Of a stretch of 64,000 nucleotides of DNA, positions 21,655-34,977 are shown piece after piece (position 1 is the first letter of the stretch; each line of letters begins with the position of its first letter). The DNA lies in contig JAUPFP010000011.1 of NCBI GenBank assembly GCA_036925085.1, positions 1,820,797 to 1,884,796 on the forward strand. Direction: 5' to 3'. The notes beneath the pieces are model-generated. The model ran no database searches. It was not told the DNA's origin and worked only from the letters and a program-made list of their open reading frames with translations. Position numbers and translations under genes: made by a program. The DNA is from Brachycybe producta. Taxonomy: Eukaryota > Arthropoda > Diplopoda > Playtdesmida > Andrognathidae.

Positions 21655-24264
21655 ATGTGACACCCTGCATTTCTGGGTGCTTTAAAAGAGGCCCCATTAT
21701 TATCCCTCTCTACACCCCAATGCCCCTTCACCCCCATTTGTATCAATGGTTGCATGAACACTCAAGAGTAGGTGTCCGGCCACATAGGTGTCTGTTTACC
21801 CCTCTGAGATATACATTTACCCAAGTATACAGTATAAAGTGCCGGACACCAGAAATACAGGCGTATCATATTTATGTAACTCTATGTGTGATTGCTGGAA
21901 TTTCTAAATAAAGTGTTTTGCAATTTTTTCTCATAATTCTTATAATGATTTCCTCGTCACATTCAACTGGTGCCCTGGTGGATGTGCTCTGGAGACACGA
22001 CCCCGCTGCATTCAACAAGAGGCCACTTCATTCTTCATTCTTGACTTCGGATCTATATGTATCGTTGTTATAACTGTCTCCATATGGTTAAGAGCTCATA
22101 GGTCTGCTGGTTCAGAAAAGTCACATAGATGGCAATTATATCAGTAAATACATATTCGCATAAGATGTGTACAACATGCATAAATATTTTTAACATTAAT
22201 TAAAATATAGGTATAAATTAATTAAATATATACAACAAAATTAACTTTTATATCTTGTTGTACTCTGTTTTAAGGCTCAGGAGACGATCTAGTATGTACC
22301 TAGTGTTTATTCTTCAAGTATATATCCGTCATGTAATAATGTTACTATAGATTACCACGCATAGCAACACAACGGACAACTGATTTGAACTGAAGAAAAT
22401 CAGCCACCAGTTGTGGTTAGGTTCGGTACATGGTATCTCGCTTCCTGAGCATTAAATGGAAATTTAATTAGATATAAAAGTTAATTTTATTATGTTAATA
22501 ACATTTTCATGTTTTATATTTTAATTAATACATTGAAAATATTTTTAATATCGTACATAGTAATCGCTACCTATATGACTTTTTTTCTAAACCAGCATGC
22601 CCTTTCTGTCCTCATCATTGGCTATTAATAAAGCACTTCTTTATTGAATGTTGTGGCCGCTGTAATGTGTTTTAGTCGCAATATTTAAAAGAATTTATAT
22701 TTTATACCCTTGTAAATTCGATTATTTTTGGAAAGTTATTTTTTCAATAAAATTTCGTGCTACGACTTTCTTAAGCTCAGTGGGTTAATTTCTCTTATGA
22801 AATTTTTAATGTGTGCAAAATGTTTTCAAGGGGCGTTCCTAATGAAAAACGTTGAACGAACTGTAAACTTTGAATCTGCATAACTTTCGATTAGTTAGCA
22901 TTTCCCTTTTTATAAGACAAAAGTGAAGAAGTTCTCCAGGGGATGACGTGAAAAACAAAAAGAAAGAAGGGACGTTTGGAAAAAGCCAATGGCACTAAAT
23001 GATCATGCAGCAAAATTTAAAAATCCCCGTTCATTAGGCTACATATGCAAAGAAGCATTAGATTGTAAACTTGCATAGGTTACAAACAGAAAATTGAAGA
23101 GTAGGTGTTGCATGAATGGCATAACGGGCAGAGCAGTCGAAACAGGCCACTATGGATGAATGGCAGAACAGTCCGAACAAACACTATTTTGATGATTGGC
23201 AAACAGGGATAAAAAAAGGTTGAAGTATTGCAAGCTATCCTTTTTCTTCCCCAACTGCCTAGGATATGTTCTGCTATGCAATTCAATATAATGAGTTAAT
23301 AGTGTGTTCATTATCCATGGTGGAGATTGTTTAACAGATGAGTCGTGTGAGCACCGCCGTGGCAAAAGCGATTTCCAATTGTTGTAGAATACGTGATTCT
23401 ATTGAGTACTCACGAATTTGGATTGAGCAGCTAAACACACATACTGTAGTATGTTGTCTAAGGAAGTAAAAAATAACCTGCATTGTTTCAACTTACACAC
23501 TTTTTATCAATGTTCAGTCGTTCATCAAAATAGTGATTGTTGCAAGAGTTCCGCCATTCATCTATTTAGAGCCCCGTTCCGAATATTCCGACGTTCACCA
23601 AAAAGTGCTACCCAAGAGTAGTATCTCAAAATTAATAAGCAAGGAATTTCAGAAGAATGCTTAGCAAACGAATATACTACTGTCGTATATTGTCTGAAAA
23701 TCGAAGTGTCATTATGAATTTTTTCATTAATAATTTTTGACTTGCTTTTTTGCGAGTCAAAATTATTATGAATTGAATTAGGTAATCTTTTCAACATACA
23801 AAGCCTGGCAATAAAATGTGATGCATTTGGGCACATCATTCCAAAGCTCGTGTAAGTTTGCAAGCAGTTTAGAAACCGTTTGCAAATTTTGTTTAAAAAC
23901 TGAGAGCATCTTTTTCGACTACAATCTTCAAGAATGCTTTCGGTGCCTGAGTAATTCATAGAACAGGTTAAGCTGAGTAGAGAAGTAAATAATTGATACA
24001 CTACATACATATGTCATATTATTTTTTTTACCTCGCACTTCCTTGCATAAATACAGTTGCTATCAGGGTGTGTGCAGATAAGCAAAGTGAGCCGTGATTG
24101 GTTGAAGATGGATGATGTCACTCAGGGGTCTAGCTGCTTGGGAGTTGAAATGAAAACAATAAGAAAATATTGTTTTTTTTTTACTTAATTTAGCTTGTTT
24201 TTTGTGTTGTTGGTGATTTCAAATAAAGTGGAATTCTATTTGATTGGAAACATTTTTGTTTTAA
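21655..24264. other. Intergenic, no gene recognised
   Basis: AT-rich with many short spurious ORFs of no recognised family. No RNA gene was recognised. Confidence 0.5.
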
Positions 24265-24965
24265 AAGGCTCGATCCATCGCAAAATTACTTCGAAAAATC
24301 TCCACAAAGAGCATAAGCATCGTTTTTCTATTGAACCCATACACCCAATAGTTAAATAAAAAACGTTCATTTTTAAATACACAATCGTGGCAATACTTTT
24401 ATTTTTCATATTTAAAGTTGTCCAATTTTTATGGTGTAGTTCTAGTTTTAAAAACTATTTCAAAAGCGCGAATTTTTAACTCATGTTAAACTCCATTGAA
24501 TACGCGCTCATAAGAAAAACATCCATTAAAATGCTCGTACAATTACGTAAAAATAATTTGAAACAACCAGAAAAAAAAATTCATCACGTATGTGAATGTG
24601 CTGACTTCACTGTGGTTTACTTGTGGTTTTTAAAATTATTTTACGAGCATTTTAATGGATATTTTTTTTCTTGCGGGCGCGTACTCAATGGAGTTTAACA
24701 TAAGTTAGTAATTCATGATTTTGAAATACTTTTTAAAAATAGAAAAACACCAATTTTTTATCATTCTACCACTAGATCAGCATATAATTAAGGTGCACAT
24801 TGCACATTTAACCATCAAAATTGGACAACTTTAAATATGAAAAATTAAACATATTGCTGCAAGTGTATTTTAAAAATTAATCAGGTATATCGGCTCAATA
24901 GAAAAACGATGCTAGCTAGCACTCTTTGTGGACATTTTTCAAAGTAAGTTGCGATGTAACCTCTT
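24265..24965. mobile_element. Foldback element, about 700 bp near-palindrome
   Basis: The two halves are inverted copies over almost their whole length. Outer arms share TCCACAAAGAG and CATCGTTTTTCTATTGA, middle arms share TTCATATTTAAAGTTGTCCA, inner arms share GTTAAACTCCATTGA and ATCCATTAAAATGCTCGTA. The centre lies near 24600. Non-coding; probably a foldback MITE. Confidence 0.75.
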
Positions 24966-25362
24966 AAGGTGGCTAAATAAATGTTTCATTATATAATTCC
25001 CCTTCAGATGGCGCCACATTAAATTTCATAGTGGATACTTAGAGATTTCCTATTGAAAAAAGTGTATGGTGAAAAATTAGTTTTTAAAAATACTTTAGTA
25101 TACCAAATGAATTTAAAACACATTAACACAATCCCAATTAGAAACACACACACACTACACGTGCATGCACATATATACACACACATGAATGCTTGCATGT
25201 ATTCACATACATTACATACACATGTAAGAGTAAAAAATTAAGGTAGTTCCTAAAAAAAAGTAAGCACATATATCCAAAGTTTTGAGTAAATATACAAAAT
25301 TAACCAAGTATTACTTTATTTTAAATACATTTTAATTCCAAATTGATTACATGAATATTACA
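24966..25362. other. Spacer with CA-rich microsatellite
   Basis: Contains an impure ACACAC/ACATAC tract at about 25143-25222 and nothing else recognisable. Confidence 0.6.
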
Positions 25363-27647
25363 TTATTTTCCTGATTTTGAAAATTGAATTTTCTTTTTAT
25401 CTGCCACTAATTTTTGTTGTATTTCTCTAATAGAGGTATTTAAACGGCGGATCCGTATGAAAGTTCTTGTATGAACATACATTTTAATGATGTCCTTGTT
25501 AATTAATGAAAACTTGAACTGCAGCATCCCAATTAATGAAGCCATTACACCGTCGCAATTTGACAGTTTCTCTCCATGGAAACCTAAAAAAAATTGCATA
25601 TAAAACTTAAAATTCTGAAAACACACACACACCACTTACCAGCAAATATTATTTTGAATTGAGTGATGGTATCTAGTCATGATACTGAAGGAACCCACAA
25701 ACCTCCTCGTGATAAAACATGAATCCATTCGTGATCTTGTTCTTTGATGTGTAACATTCCAGTTGAGGTTCCTAAAGTACTGTCAAGTTTTTCACATCGA
25801 AAAGCAATGTAGCCAGCAATATATTTGAGGGCTTCATTTCCACAATCAGGTGAAGCAGTTTGTATGTTAGAAAATGAAGTTTCTATAATTTTTGCTTGTT
25901 GCATTGCATCAGTTGCCACAATCAGATTGTCATCAGTCTCAGATTCCACAATGCCAATGAACAATTCATGGGTAATGAATGTCGCAAAATCACTATCAGC
26001 TTCTATATGACAAAAATCATGACTGGTCCCAGTTTCTTCTTCAGAAACTGAAGCACGAGTTGACAATGTTATTTCCCCAGCACTTGATGATAATATCAAA
26101 AGTCGAATATTGGAACGAACTTCTGATGGTAATGGATGATTATTGCATCCTCCCAAAAACTTGATTCTGGAAAAATTTCTTTCCAGGCAATCTTGGTTTA
26201 ATCTTGCTGTCAGTATGTATGTTCTATTTAGAGTCTTAAAATCACGGTAAAGCCCACACAAGGACTCAATACTCATGATGAATCCCTTCTGAAATGGCAA
26301 CAAACATTTCTTTCTGCCTACACGTAATCTGTATATAGCATGTTTCATGTCATTTAAAATACTATTTTGCTCCTGTAGAGAAAATCCAAATGCATTTTTG
26401 TTGACATTTGTTGAATCTGTGGGTACTCGTGAATTCAAAACATCAAACCCATCATTTATTGTTTGAAGAAATTGTGCAATTTTTGCATTTTTTAAAACAA
26501 ATTGGAGTGCTTTCGTTGTTCGGTTTGAGAAAAGTTGTGCAGCCATGCGAACATTTTGACAACCTCGTCCCGTTACCTTCAGATGATAATCATTTAAGTG
26601 ATAGGTCAGTTTCAGTTCATTGTTATTTTTCGCAATGAGTTCCTCAATAACAGACTTTGTGATGAAAGTGCCATCTGCCAGTGTGAGCCCAGAATCGAGA
26701 AAATGGTTACGGAGTAATTTCAGAAGATAAGGCACATCAAAAAACACCCAAACTTTTCTTTTATCATTGACAGGATTTTGAAAAAATGATTTTGTTAAGG
26801 AAACATGTAACTCTCGCCATACCTTTTGATTGTTTCCTCCCATATCATTGACAACCCCTACCACCATTAATCCAGCACCATCAACAGCTTTAATAATTTT
26901 ATTGAGAAGATTGGCAGTCATCGTAACATCAAAATCATAATAGATTGGCTGTTTCCAATTGCTTAGAAGACCTCTTGCCATAACAACCTGCACATTGCTG
27001 TGAGGACCAAATATTTTGTCTAGTTTTTGATCATAGCAAATCTTTGAATCCACAATCATTTCATCAAATGACAATATGCAAAGACTTTCAAGTGTTGTCA
27101 CATTTGCAATACGAGCTTCTATTAACTTTAATACCTCCAGAAGGATGCCAGGCTTACATGTGAAATTCGTCGTCCATGTTCTGAGCGTTGTTGAGCATGG
27201 TAATGGGTAACCCTTTTTTCGAAGGTACTCATATCCTTTTCGTGTTACAGCTCGAAGTGCTAATGCAGATGCGATGTCGATGGTTTCCCAATGTACCAGT
27301 TTGCTACCATTTTTGTCTCCTGATTTAATTAGATATTTGATTTGGCCAGGGGTAAATAGTTTCTGCAATTTGTTTGAAATTGTCACAGCATTATTGATGG
27401 GCATAGAATATCTTTCTTTTCTCAACAGTGGCAATGTAGGTGCCCTGATCCTTGAATCTTGAGTTTTAATCAACTGATTCAATACATTGTTCTTTCTCTT
27501 GCTTGTTGAAAGTTGCATTCTTAAATTCTTTTTCATTACAGCTGATCGTTGTAGATTTTTTTCCAATAACTTGATTCTCTTGGCCATAGCTTCCTTCTCT
27601 TTATTGCACGAGTTTATCTGTTTTAAACTTTCAATAAAAGTTAACAC
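25363..27647 (-). pseudogene. P-element / THAP9-type transposase, lacking its THAP exon and carrying one stop
   Basis: The long exon (25640-27647) starts at an acceptor (TTTAG) rather than an ATG, and the last exon is 25363-25583. After an N-terminal leucine-rich, probably coiled-coil stretch come P-element transposase hallmarks: LSFDEMIVDSKICYD (first catalytic aspartate), VVNDMGGNNQKVWREL (second aspartate region), VFFDVPYLLKLLRNHFL, QLFSNRTTKAL, and the late DCLERNFSRIKFLGGCNNHP. An in-frame TGA at 25677-25679 follows GGLWVPSVS, yet the same frame continues to a good donor (GTAAGT at 25639) and splices in frame to FHGEKLSNCDGV. The upstream THAP zinc-finger exon was not found within 28.2 kb, so the copy is probably inactive. 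Only one interruption suggests recent decay or domestication followed by loss. Confidence 0.75.
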
Positions 27648-28070
27648 CTAAATTTTATGTAATGATAATGATAAGTGTGAGGATAAGTGTGTCAGCCTGT
27701 CTCATTCATTTGTATGCTGTCGTGCTGCTCTGCAGCAAATAATACAGTAATATTTACTTTCAAATATGTTACAAATTCACAATTTATCATTTATGTGCCT
27801 AAAAGAGCACCCCCTTATAGCCCCTTTTTAAGGAATGGACAGGGCCACGAATCTACGATACATCTATTTAGACTTTTATTCTCAATATTCTTTTGGAACA
27901 AATCGAACATTTTGTGATTTATTTTAAAATGAATATTCAAATCTCGTTTTTACTTTTAACGTTTACATGTACGTATGTATAACAGTATAGCAGGAACTTT
28001 TAAAAATAATAAAAGCAGCTATTCTTATTTTATTATCTAAAGTAAAAAGGAAGCTGCAGGCGCCAAAAAA
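27648..28070. other. Spacer upstream of the transposase, no THAP exon seen
   Basis: AT-rich. At 28060-28127 a hAT-like terminus occurs (inverted, CAGTGGCGGATTTAAAG), marking an old insertion. Confidence 0.45.
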
Positions 28071-28137
28071 CTTGGGGGGCCAAAAGACTTCGGCCTATGG
28101 GCGCAAAATCTTTAAATCCGCCACTGCCTATCATATT

Positions 28138-28469
28138 AAATAGAAAAAATACATCATAGGGCTGCAAGATTTGTTAAAGGTAAATACATGTACTCTGACA
28201 GTGTGACCCTCATGCTAGATGAACTTAAGTGGGAATCACTAGCAAACCGTAGAGCTGAACAAAGCCTTGCCCTTCTTGAACACTTGCTAGTTAAAGACAA
28301 CAGATCATTGTTAAATGAAATTATTACTAGAAACCCCCGTATATCTAGAAATGGCCATCCGAAGTCTATTAGAGAAATAGGAGCTATAACTGATGCATAT
28401 TCGTGGACTTTCTTTCCAAATGGATTAATGGGCTATGAAATGCTCTTCCAGCACATAGTTATGTTTTAG
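28138..28469 (+). pseudogene. LINE reverse transcriptase C-terminal fragment
   Basis: One frame reads KIHHRAARFVKGKYMYSDSV, MLDELKWESLANRRAEQSL and WTFFPNGLMGYEML, the familiar C-terminal tail of Jockey/CR1-type LINE ORF2 (RAARF, LxWxSLxxRR, FP). The 5' part is missing, so this is a truncated dead copy. Confidence 0.7.
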
Positions 28470-29129
28470 GACGAGTTCAATTTCACGATGATGTCTATGC
28501 CTCGTCTCAGTGACAACCATTTGTGATTGGGGTGTTCGTTTGGAAAGTTTAAGGCAGTTTCGCTGAAATGCAGTCGACATACTGTTGTTTCTGTTTCATT
28601 TATTATTTACTCTAAATTATAAAAGAAACAGAAACAACTGTATGTTTCTGTATCTTTTATTATTTACTCTAAATTAACTTAAAACTGTAGTATGGCAACC
28701 AGCAAACATGACACAAAACAAAAAGATAGTATGTTTATCTGTGTAAGGGGATGCATTTTAGCTTCTGTTCAAAGTTGGACAATTCTTCACGCCCTAACCC
28801 GACATAAATAAATGTCTGACAATGCCTGTCAATATCACATTATACACAAAAAAATCAATATAAAATAATTCCGATTTTTTTTATTTAGTGTATTGCAACG
28901 ACATTAGGATGATAGTAGTTAACAGCTGTAGCAAATATTTGTTACATATATGTATATCGTCCATTGTCAATTTATTTGTAATATTCAATCATAATACAGG
29001 AAATTGTTGTTTCTTAGAAGGAAGCAATTTGTTTATGAGAACACATAAAAGTATTGAGTTTTAAATGTTGCAACTACTACCTGCTCATTACAACAAAACA
29101 CAAAATATATAATTTAAACATTTTCAAAG
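28470..29129. other. Spacer upstream of the second chemoreceptor-like gene
   Basis: Contains at about 28580-28676 two related blocks with TTTATTATTTACTCTAAATT and inverted AGAAACAGAAACAAC arms. No gene seen. Confidence 0.5.
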
Positions 29130-30491
29130 ATGCAGCAGGTTGATGATAAATTGGGAAACTTGTTTCACCACTTGCATAAACTCTTCATTTTATATGGCCT
29201 TCAACTAAATTCAAACAAAAAGAAATATTTCTGCATTGCACTAATCTTAATAAACTGCATGTGGAACATTATGCAGATATTAGTTGTATGTATTGCATTT
29301 CCAAATATTCATATAAACATCGCAAACGAAAACACAACAGTATATGGTGTGATTCAGATTGAAAATTTAACTAACACAAAATTATTTTTTAATTTTACTG
29401 TCGTTTGCTTTGCAATTGCTTTTTTCTTTATGAAATATGCTTTTCTTAAAACATCTCCTTTGTTTGAACAAATATCCCATTTTAGACTGGAAAATAATTA
29501 CTATTCACAAATCACCAAATATATAAAGCGTGTTGAAGCAATTTTCGTATTGTTTACAATTGCAGATGTGATAACCATGATATCATTCTCAATTTATGTG
29601 TGTTTCACGTATTATCCAGACACCCTTATAGAATGCCATAGAGAAGTTACTTTAAATATGATAGTCACTTACCTATTTTCACTTATGCCAATTTTTGTTG
29701 CATTTTGTTTAGTGTATGTGAGTATTGTTTATCAAATTCTATGTAGAATTCTTAAATCAGCAAGTACGTTTCCTTATAGTTGCAATGTTCATGGAAATTT
29801 ACTTATTGTGAAAACATTTCTCGCAATTCATTCAAAAGTTATTTCAATTTTGAAGCTATTTGATAGCCTGTAATCAAATTTTCTTTCCTTTTGTTCTGTT
29901 ATTTCTATTATGTCGATTGCATACTTAGTTCACATGCTATTAGAATTAAGATATGAAAAATTTGTATATACTTCTTATTCGGTTGTGACGTGTCTGTTCA
30001 GCTTCTGCTTGCCATTGTGCTTTACATACTTGGGAGTAATATTCTGGATTAAATCGTCATCTGAGCTAAATGAAGAAGTAAGTTTTCTTCGTCATTAAAA
30101 TGTTTTTGTTTACAAAGTAAGGACCAACACAAACTGTTAAACACAAATATAAAATTGAGAACAAATTACCAATACACAAATCTTCATTAGTTTAAATAGT
30201 CATATACTTAACAACTGCTAAGTCAAAGGTACTGCTAAACTGAAACTTTTGTTAGGAAGTTTCATGTAAAAGTTGGTGAGTTCAGCTCTACCTTTCAATT
30301 CAATTTAGCTCAACATAGTACACCTGCAATAAGCCCAAAGACCCTGCCACAAGGAAGATTTCTCCCAATCACAAATGAAGGGTCCTCCTTTCATGAATTT
30401 TGTAGCACTATACTGTACAATTTTCAATTTCATGTTTTACATTATTTCTAAATTGATTCCAAATTGGAAAACAATATTCTATTATGTCTAA

Positions 30492-33235
30492 CTACGATAA
30501 AGTAACATGTTTGAGGGTGCACTGAGCAAACCATAGCTTTTGATTAGCTTTAATGAATGCATTAGTTATATGGTCTTTCCAAAGTATGTTTTTTGATGAG
30601 GTTAAGACTAGATATTTGATTTTATCAACATGGGTTTGAATTTGAATTTGAATTTGAAAAATTACTCTGCAAGCAGCCATAAAGGCCTATGGACTAATGT
30701 TAGCTAATTTCCACATATGTGGTACAATACCTACAACTAAACTCAGTTGAAAAATTCACTGAAGGTATGGACCCAACTCTTGTGCAAGATTTTTTAAAAT
30801 GATAGCATACATCCCATCTGGACCACAGCTTTTATTTGAGTCTAATTTTAGAAGTTGCTTGACTATCCCATCTGCAGTTATTACAATTTGATCCATACAA
30901 AGTGATGTTGAAAGAAAACCCTCATGTTTTATGCCAACATCAACTGTATTGTTCAACAACAACTTGTATTGTTCATTTAATAAGGTAGCTTTCCCTACTG
31001 GATCTGAAACAAGCTTCCCATTTGTGTCAACCAGAGAAGGAATAGATTCTCTACTTCGTCTAGAGTTCTTAATGTAATGCCAAAATAATTTTGGTCCGTT
31101 TTTAACCATTTTCCAAGCATTTCTCTTTTAAAATTGTCATGAGCTAACACAATTTCCCGTTTTGCTGCTGTGCGTGCAATACGGAATTCATTGGAATTTA
31201 CTAAATTTGGGTGATTTCTACCCTATTTCTCCATAAGCTTTGCTTACGAAGAGCCCTTTTAACTTTGCTAGTGTACCATACTGGTGTGCAGTGCCGCAAC
31301 TAGGAATTTTGCGCCTAGAGACTACATTACTGCGAACGCCCCTTACCTCCCTACAGGCTACTCAAAGAAATTTGAGTAGTTAGTATAGTGTGAATAAATG
31401 TGAATTTTTAGGCTTGCAAGTGTTATACCTAGTACACACCTGATTTAAATGCATTTAAAAAATGTGTTCTACAGATCCCCGTGTAGGGCAAACAAACAAT
31501 GTCGAATTCAATTTATTGAGTTAATAATTTTAGTTAAATCTAATACATAAACTATTGAGAAAATATTGAATTTAGTATTTCAATTTAAAATATTAATAAT
31601 AGTCAATTTTTATTTAGTTCATGTCCTTAACTGGATTCCGTATAATTCACCTAAACACATTTAATTTGAATTCATTTAACTCGTGGTTACAAGGTATTAA
31701 CTTAAAATGAAAAACTATATTCACTTTAGTAGGTATTGCTTATAGCACAGCGTGCAACTTTTTCTAAATTTTGCAAATTGCACGACTGGTTTACTAGTGT
31801 GAATAATTTGAACAATACTTGAAAACTACTACATTATATGCAATAAGGAAAATAGTGGGGGTTTCTAAACGTTTGGTGCCCCTGTTTGTTGGCACCTGGA
31901 GATTAACTTTCCCCATCCTTCTTGTTTTCGCACCACTGCTGGTGTGGCACAGTCCCTAACTACCTTGGTTGGAATAAAGGAGGAAGACCTACTTAAAATT
32001 AAACTATGAAATTGTGACCAATTCAAATTCACATTTTGAGAAACATTCTTTAAATTTATGAAAATTATCTATCAAATGTGACTTAAAACCATCCCAATTA
32101 CATTTGTTAAAAAGAAACACTACTCTTTTAATAACTCTAGACTATTAGTCAGTACTACATCAAGAATTTTGTCATTTCTTGTCGGTTTAGTTACAACCTG
32201 TTCCATAGAGTAAGTATTCATACTATTCATACTATCTAAAAATGGAACTGCTAAAGGCCCATCACTGCCACTGATCACCGTATGCATTTCTCAGTTGATG
32301 TTTGGAAAATTTACACCACCTCCTAAAATAATGATTGGGCTATGGTATTTATTATGAAGAGTGTCTAAAGAAGTTCTTACACTAGTAATATCTGCTATGG
32401 AGGATCCCGGTGGCCGATAGAAAGAATATAAAAACACCTTTTTACCATTCTTTAGCCTTAAACTACAACATACTACTTCACAGTTTGTTTCAAAACTTGT
32501 TTCCCTGCAACTATGAAATATGTGTGAAATAGCTATGAAAACCCCACCCCCAGAACAACCAACCCTGTCTCTATGGTACACTGTAAAACCATCTGGAAAT
32601 ATTTCCCCATTATTAACAGTATCATCAAGCCATGACTGTACCAAGAATTATATTGCAACCAGTCTCCTCAACTGCCACATTGAACTCAGGAACTTTGTTT
32701 CGTAGACTCCTACAGTTAACCACCATAACCTTTACATGTGAAGGTATAGCTGAAGTTGGTTTTCCTAAATGATTTCCTTCCTGGACAGTGTTTGAAGAAA
32801 TAATACCTGAAACAAAGGAACTATTACTCCCAGCAACAAGCTGTGGAGCATTCATATTAGTATCAACCCCCTAAAGCATTTGCACCTAAACCCCAAAACC
32901 TTACCCTAAAAATGCTTAACAAAATCACCTATCTTTTTACCCACAATCCTGCCAGCCCTGTAATTAAAATGAACCTCATCCCTGCTCCAGGAACCCCCAA
33001 AATTGAGCATAGCTGCCCTCCAGTCTATTACATGGGCCCCCACCTTACTACATGCTTCAATTAATCTATCATTTACATAACGTGCCTTATGAGTAACTTT
33101 ATCTCCAACTCTCAGGAATAGCACTAACTTTAACAATAACTCCAGCTCTACAACGTAAAGTATGCTTTGGTTGGCTGTTTGGGCTAGCTGAACACCCCCC
33201 TGGTGTAAAGTATCTTGCAATGTTCATGCTTTTGG
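30492..33235 (-). mobile_element. CR1/Jockey-type LINE, decayed, in intron 1 of the receptor gene
   Basis: In minus order: an ORF1-like piece at 33220-32906 resembling an SGNH esterase end (IEACSKVGAHVIDW, WSRDEVHFNYRAGR); an AP endonuclease N-terminus at 32855-32625 (VNCRSLRNKVPEF) and middle at 32644-32291 (GGGVFIAIS, FYRPPG); reverse transcriptase entry at 31109-30756 (FWHYIKNSRR, SCGPDGM); and a late RT piece at 30680-30492 (WKDHITNAFIKANQKLWFAQ). The catalytic RT core is deleted and frames are broken. A hAT-type MITE interrupts it. Confidence 0.75.
31289..31938. mobile_element. hAT-type MITE nested in the LINE
   Basis: Left end CAGTGCCGCAACTAGG and inverted right end CAGTGGTGCGAAAAC, 650 bp, flanked by the 8-bp direct repeat CTGGTGTG (31281-31288 and 31939-31946). 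The 8-bp duplication and CAGTG ends fit hAT. No transposase is encoded. Confidence 0.72.
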
Positions 33236-34384
33236 GAAACAGATACAGTATTTATAGCTAAAAATTAGTTTGTGATTTAATTCAAGCAAAATTAATGAGA
33301 ATGGTTGCATTATTGTGGGCGAAAACTAAAAAATCGCAAACATCCCCGAACTCCCGTTTTTTTGTCATTCAGAAGCATAATTAAAAAAAAACTTGTGTCT
33401 TAGAAACTACAAAAAAACCCACAATCATTTGATGTATTTTATGCTGAAATTTTTTTAAAATATGCTTGTTATGTAAGTTTTAAAATGATCTAACTTTAAG
33501 CAGACAATATTTTTTAATTGTTGTTAATAAAACGTTTAGACCAACTTCGAATTTGATTCATCTATTATTCCATTTTCTAACACACTTTCGATTTCTCTTT
33601 AGTCTTGCTGATGAATAGCAGAATAACCAAAGTTCTAAAATAAGCCGTTCTTTAGCTGTTAGTCAGTATTGATCTTACAATACTAATTTTCTCTTATAAC
33701 TGCATATTTTGTAATAGCGGATTATAAATCATATGAGCGTATAAAGTACTTCTCGTTATCTGTTTTGTTTTCAGATTTTGAGTTCCTGTATTAAAGTAAT
33801 ATATCAACTTTCACAAAATAAACAGTTTGTTAAATCCAGACAAGGAGAACTGGTTTGAAATTTATTTTATATGTGAAACGTACAAATAATATGTATAATA
33901 CATATTTGAATTTTACAAAATATAGGTCCTAATTAATTTATTGATAAGTATAACAACTTTGAAAGTTTATCCAGTGGAGACAACATTTGCAAAAAGTAAA
34001 GAAATTGACTACTTGGTAATTATTGAGGTAAGACTATTATATATCAATGAGGTAGTCCTACTTATGTTGAAATTTAATATTTTAATTGATTATAATAATA
34101 GAGAGTTAAAATGACAACCGCAAAAGAAAATATAATGACGGGTATAAAATAGTATATATGCCGCTTGCCAGTTTAAATGAAACTGAGTGCGAATACGCCA
34201 TTTTTAACATGAGCACCAAATATGTGCAAGTGTGTGTATGACATAAACCGTGAAAGTGTAAATCACGTGACATAACGCAAGCAGTATTGTTGCCATGTGA
34301 CATCACAACACGCTGCATTTTTGTGACATATGATGTCACAAAAATGGTGACATGGTGACATGGTGACATCGCATGGTACAAGCT

Positions 34385-34490
34385 GTCATAGCACATGCTA
34401 CATGCTTGCATGTGTTGTCATAACACATGCTACATGGTTGAATCTGATGTCATAACACATGCTATATGGCTGCATGTGATGTCATAACAT
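34385..34490. repeat. 32-bp minisatellite in receptor gene 2 intron
   Basis: Just over three tandem copies starting GTCATAACACATGCTACATG at 34385, 34417, 34449 and 34481, exactly 32 bp apart. Just upstream (34347-34371) is a shorter GTGACATG triplicate. Confidence 0.8.
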
Positions 34491-34977
34491 AATTTATCCC
34501 CAAGTTTCTAAACTTATCTCGAACTCTATCTGCTAAATCAGCCATTAGTCGCATTGGTGATGTCAGGCTACTGCAAGTTAGAAACTATTCCGCTAACGTT
34601 TTTGCTAATATCCAACCTCCATCTCCATTTAAAATGGTTGCCATACTCAAGAAATCCACAGAGAGGCTATAAAATATCTCGTCATTGTCACTTTTAATCT
34701 AACTTAGCAAATACAAATTTAGGTACAATTGTAATTTTTGTGGCGTTAAAGTTTTGGGGGCTTTGCAGTTTTTAGGTGCGTTAAAGTTGTACATGCTTCT
34801 ATGTTGTGATAATATGTTAATATCAAAATTTTACTTTTAGAAAGTTATGACCCAATAATGACAAATTGCTGTTCTATTACAGTCTTCTTACCTTTCTGTT
34901 AAATTGTGTAACAATTTTTTTTCCAGGTATTTTTACTCACTTTTGACATCATCAATTTATATTCGACAAACATTTAA

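Larger units (their letters stand above)
29130..34977 (+). pseudogene. Chemoreceptor-like (gustatory receptor type) gene 2, one in-frame stop
   Basis: Exons: 29130-30077, 33775-33852, 33926-34027 and 34927-34977, phase 0 throughout, about 391 codons. It is the paralogue of the gene at 18932: shared segments include LCLVYVSIVY/FCLVYVSIVY, LAIHSKVIS, CLPLCFTYLGVIFW and EIDYLVI, and the exon borders are identical. Seven hydrophobic stretches are visible. A TAA at 29871-29873 falls after LKLFDSL, where the paralogue has serine. The 3.7-kb first intron holds a LINE with a hAT insertion. Exon 2 donors in both genes (GTTTGA here, GTTCGC there) are weak but sit at the same place. Probably a recent pseudogene. 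Confidence 0.6.

Noticed and set aside
23558..24010. 150-codon minus-strand ORF
   Set aside because: No recognisable family, AT-driven composition and no splice or promoter context.
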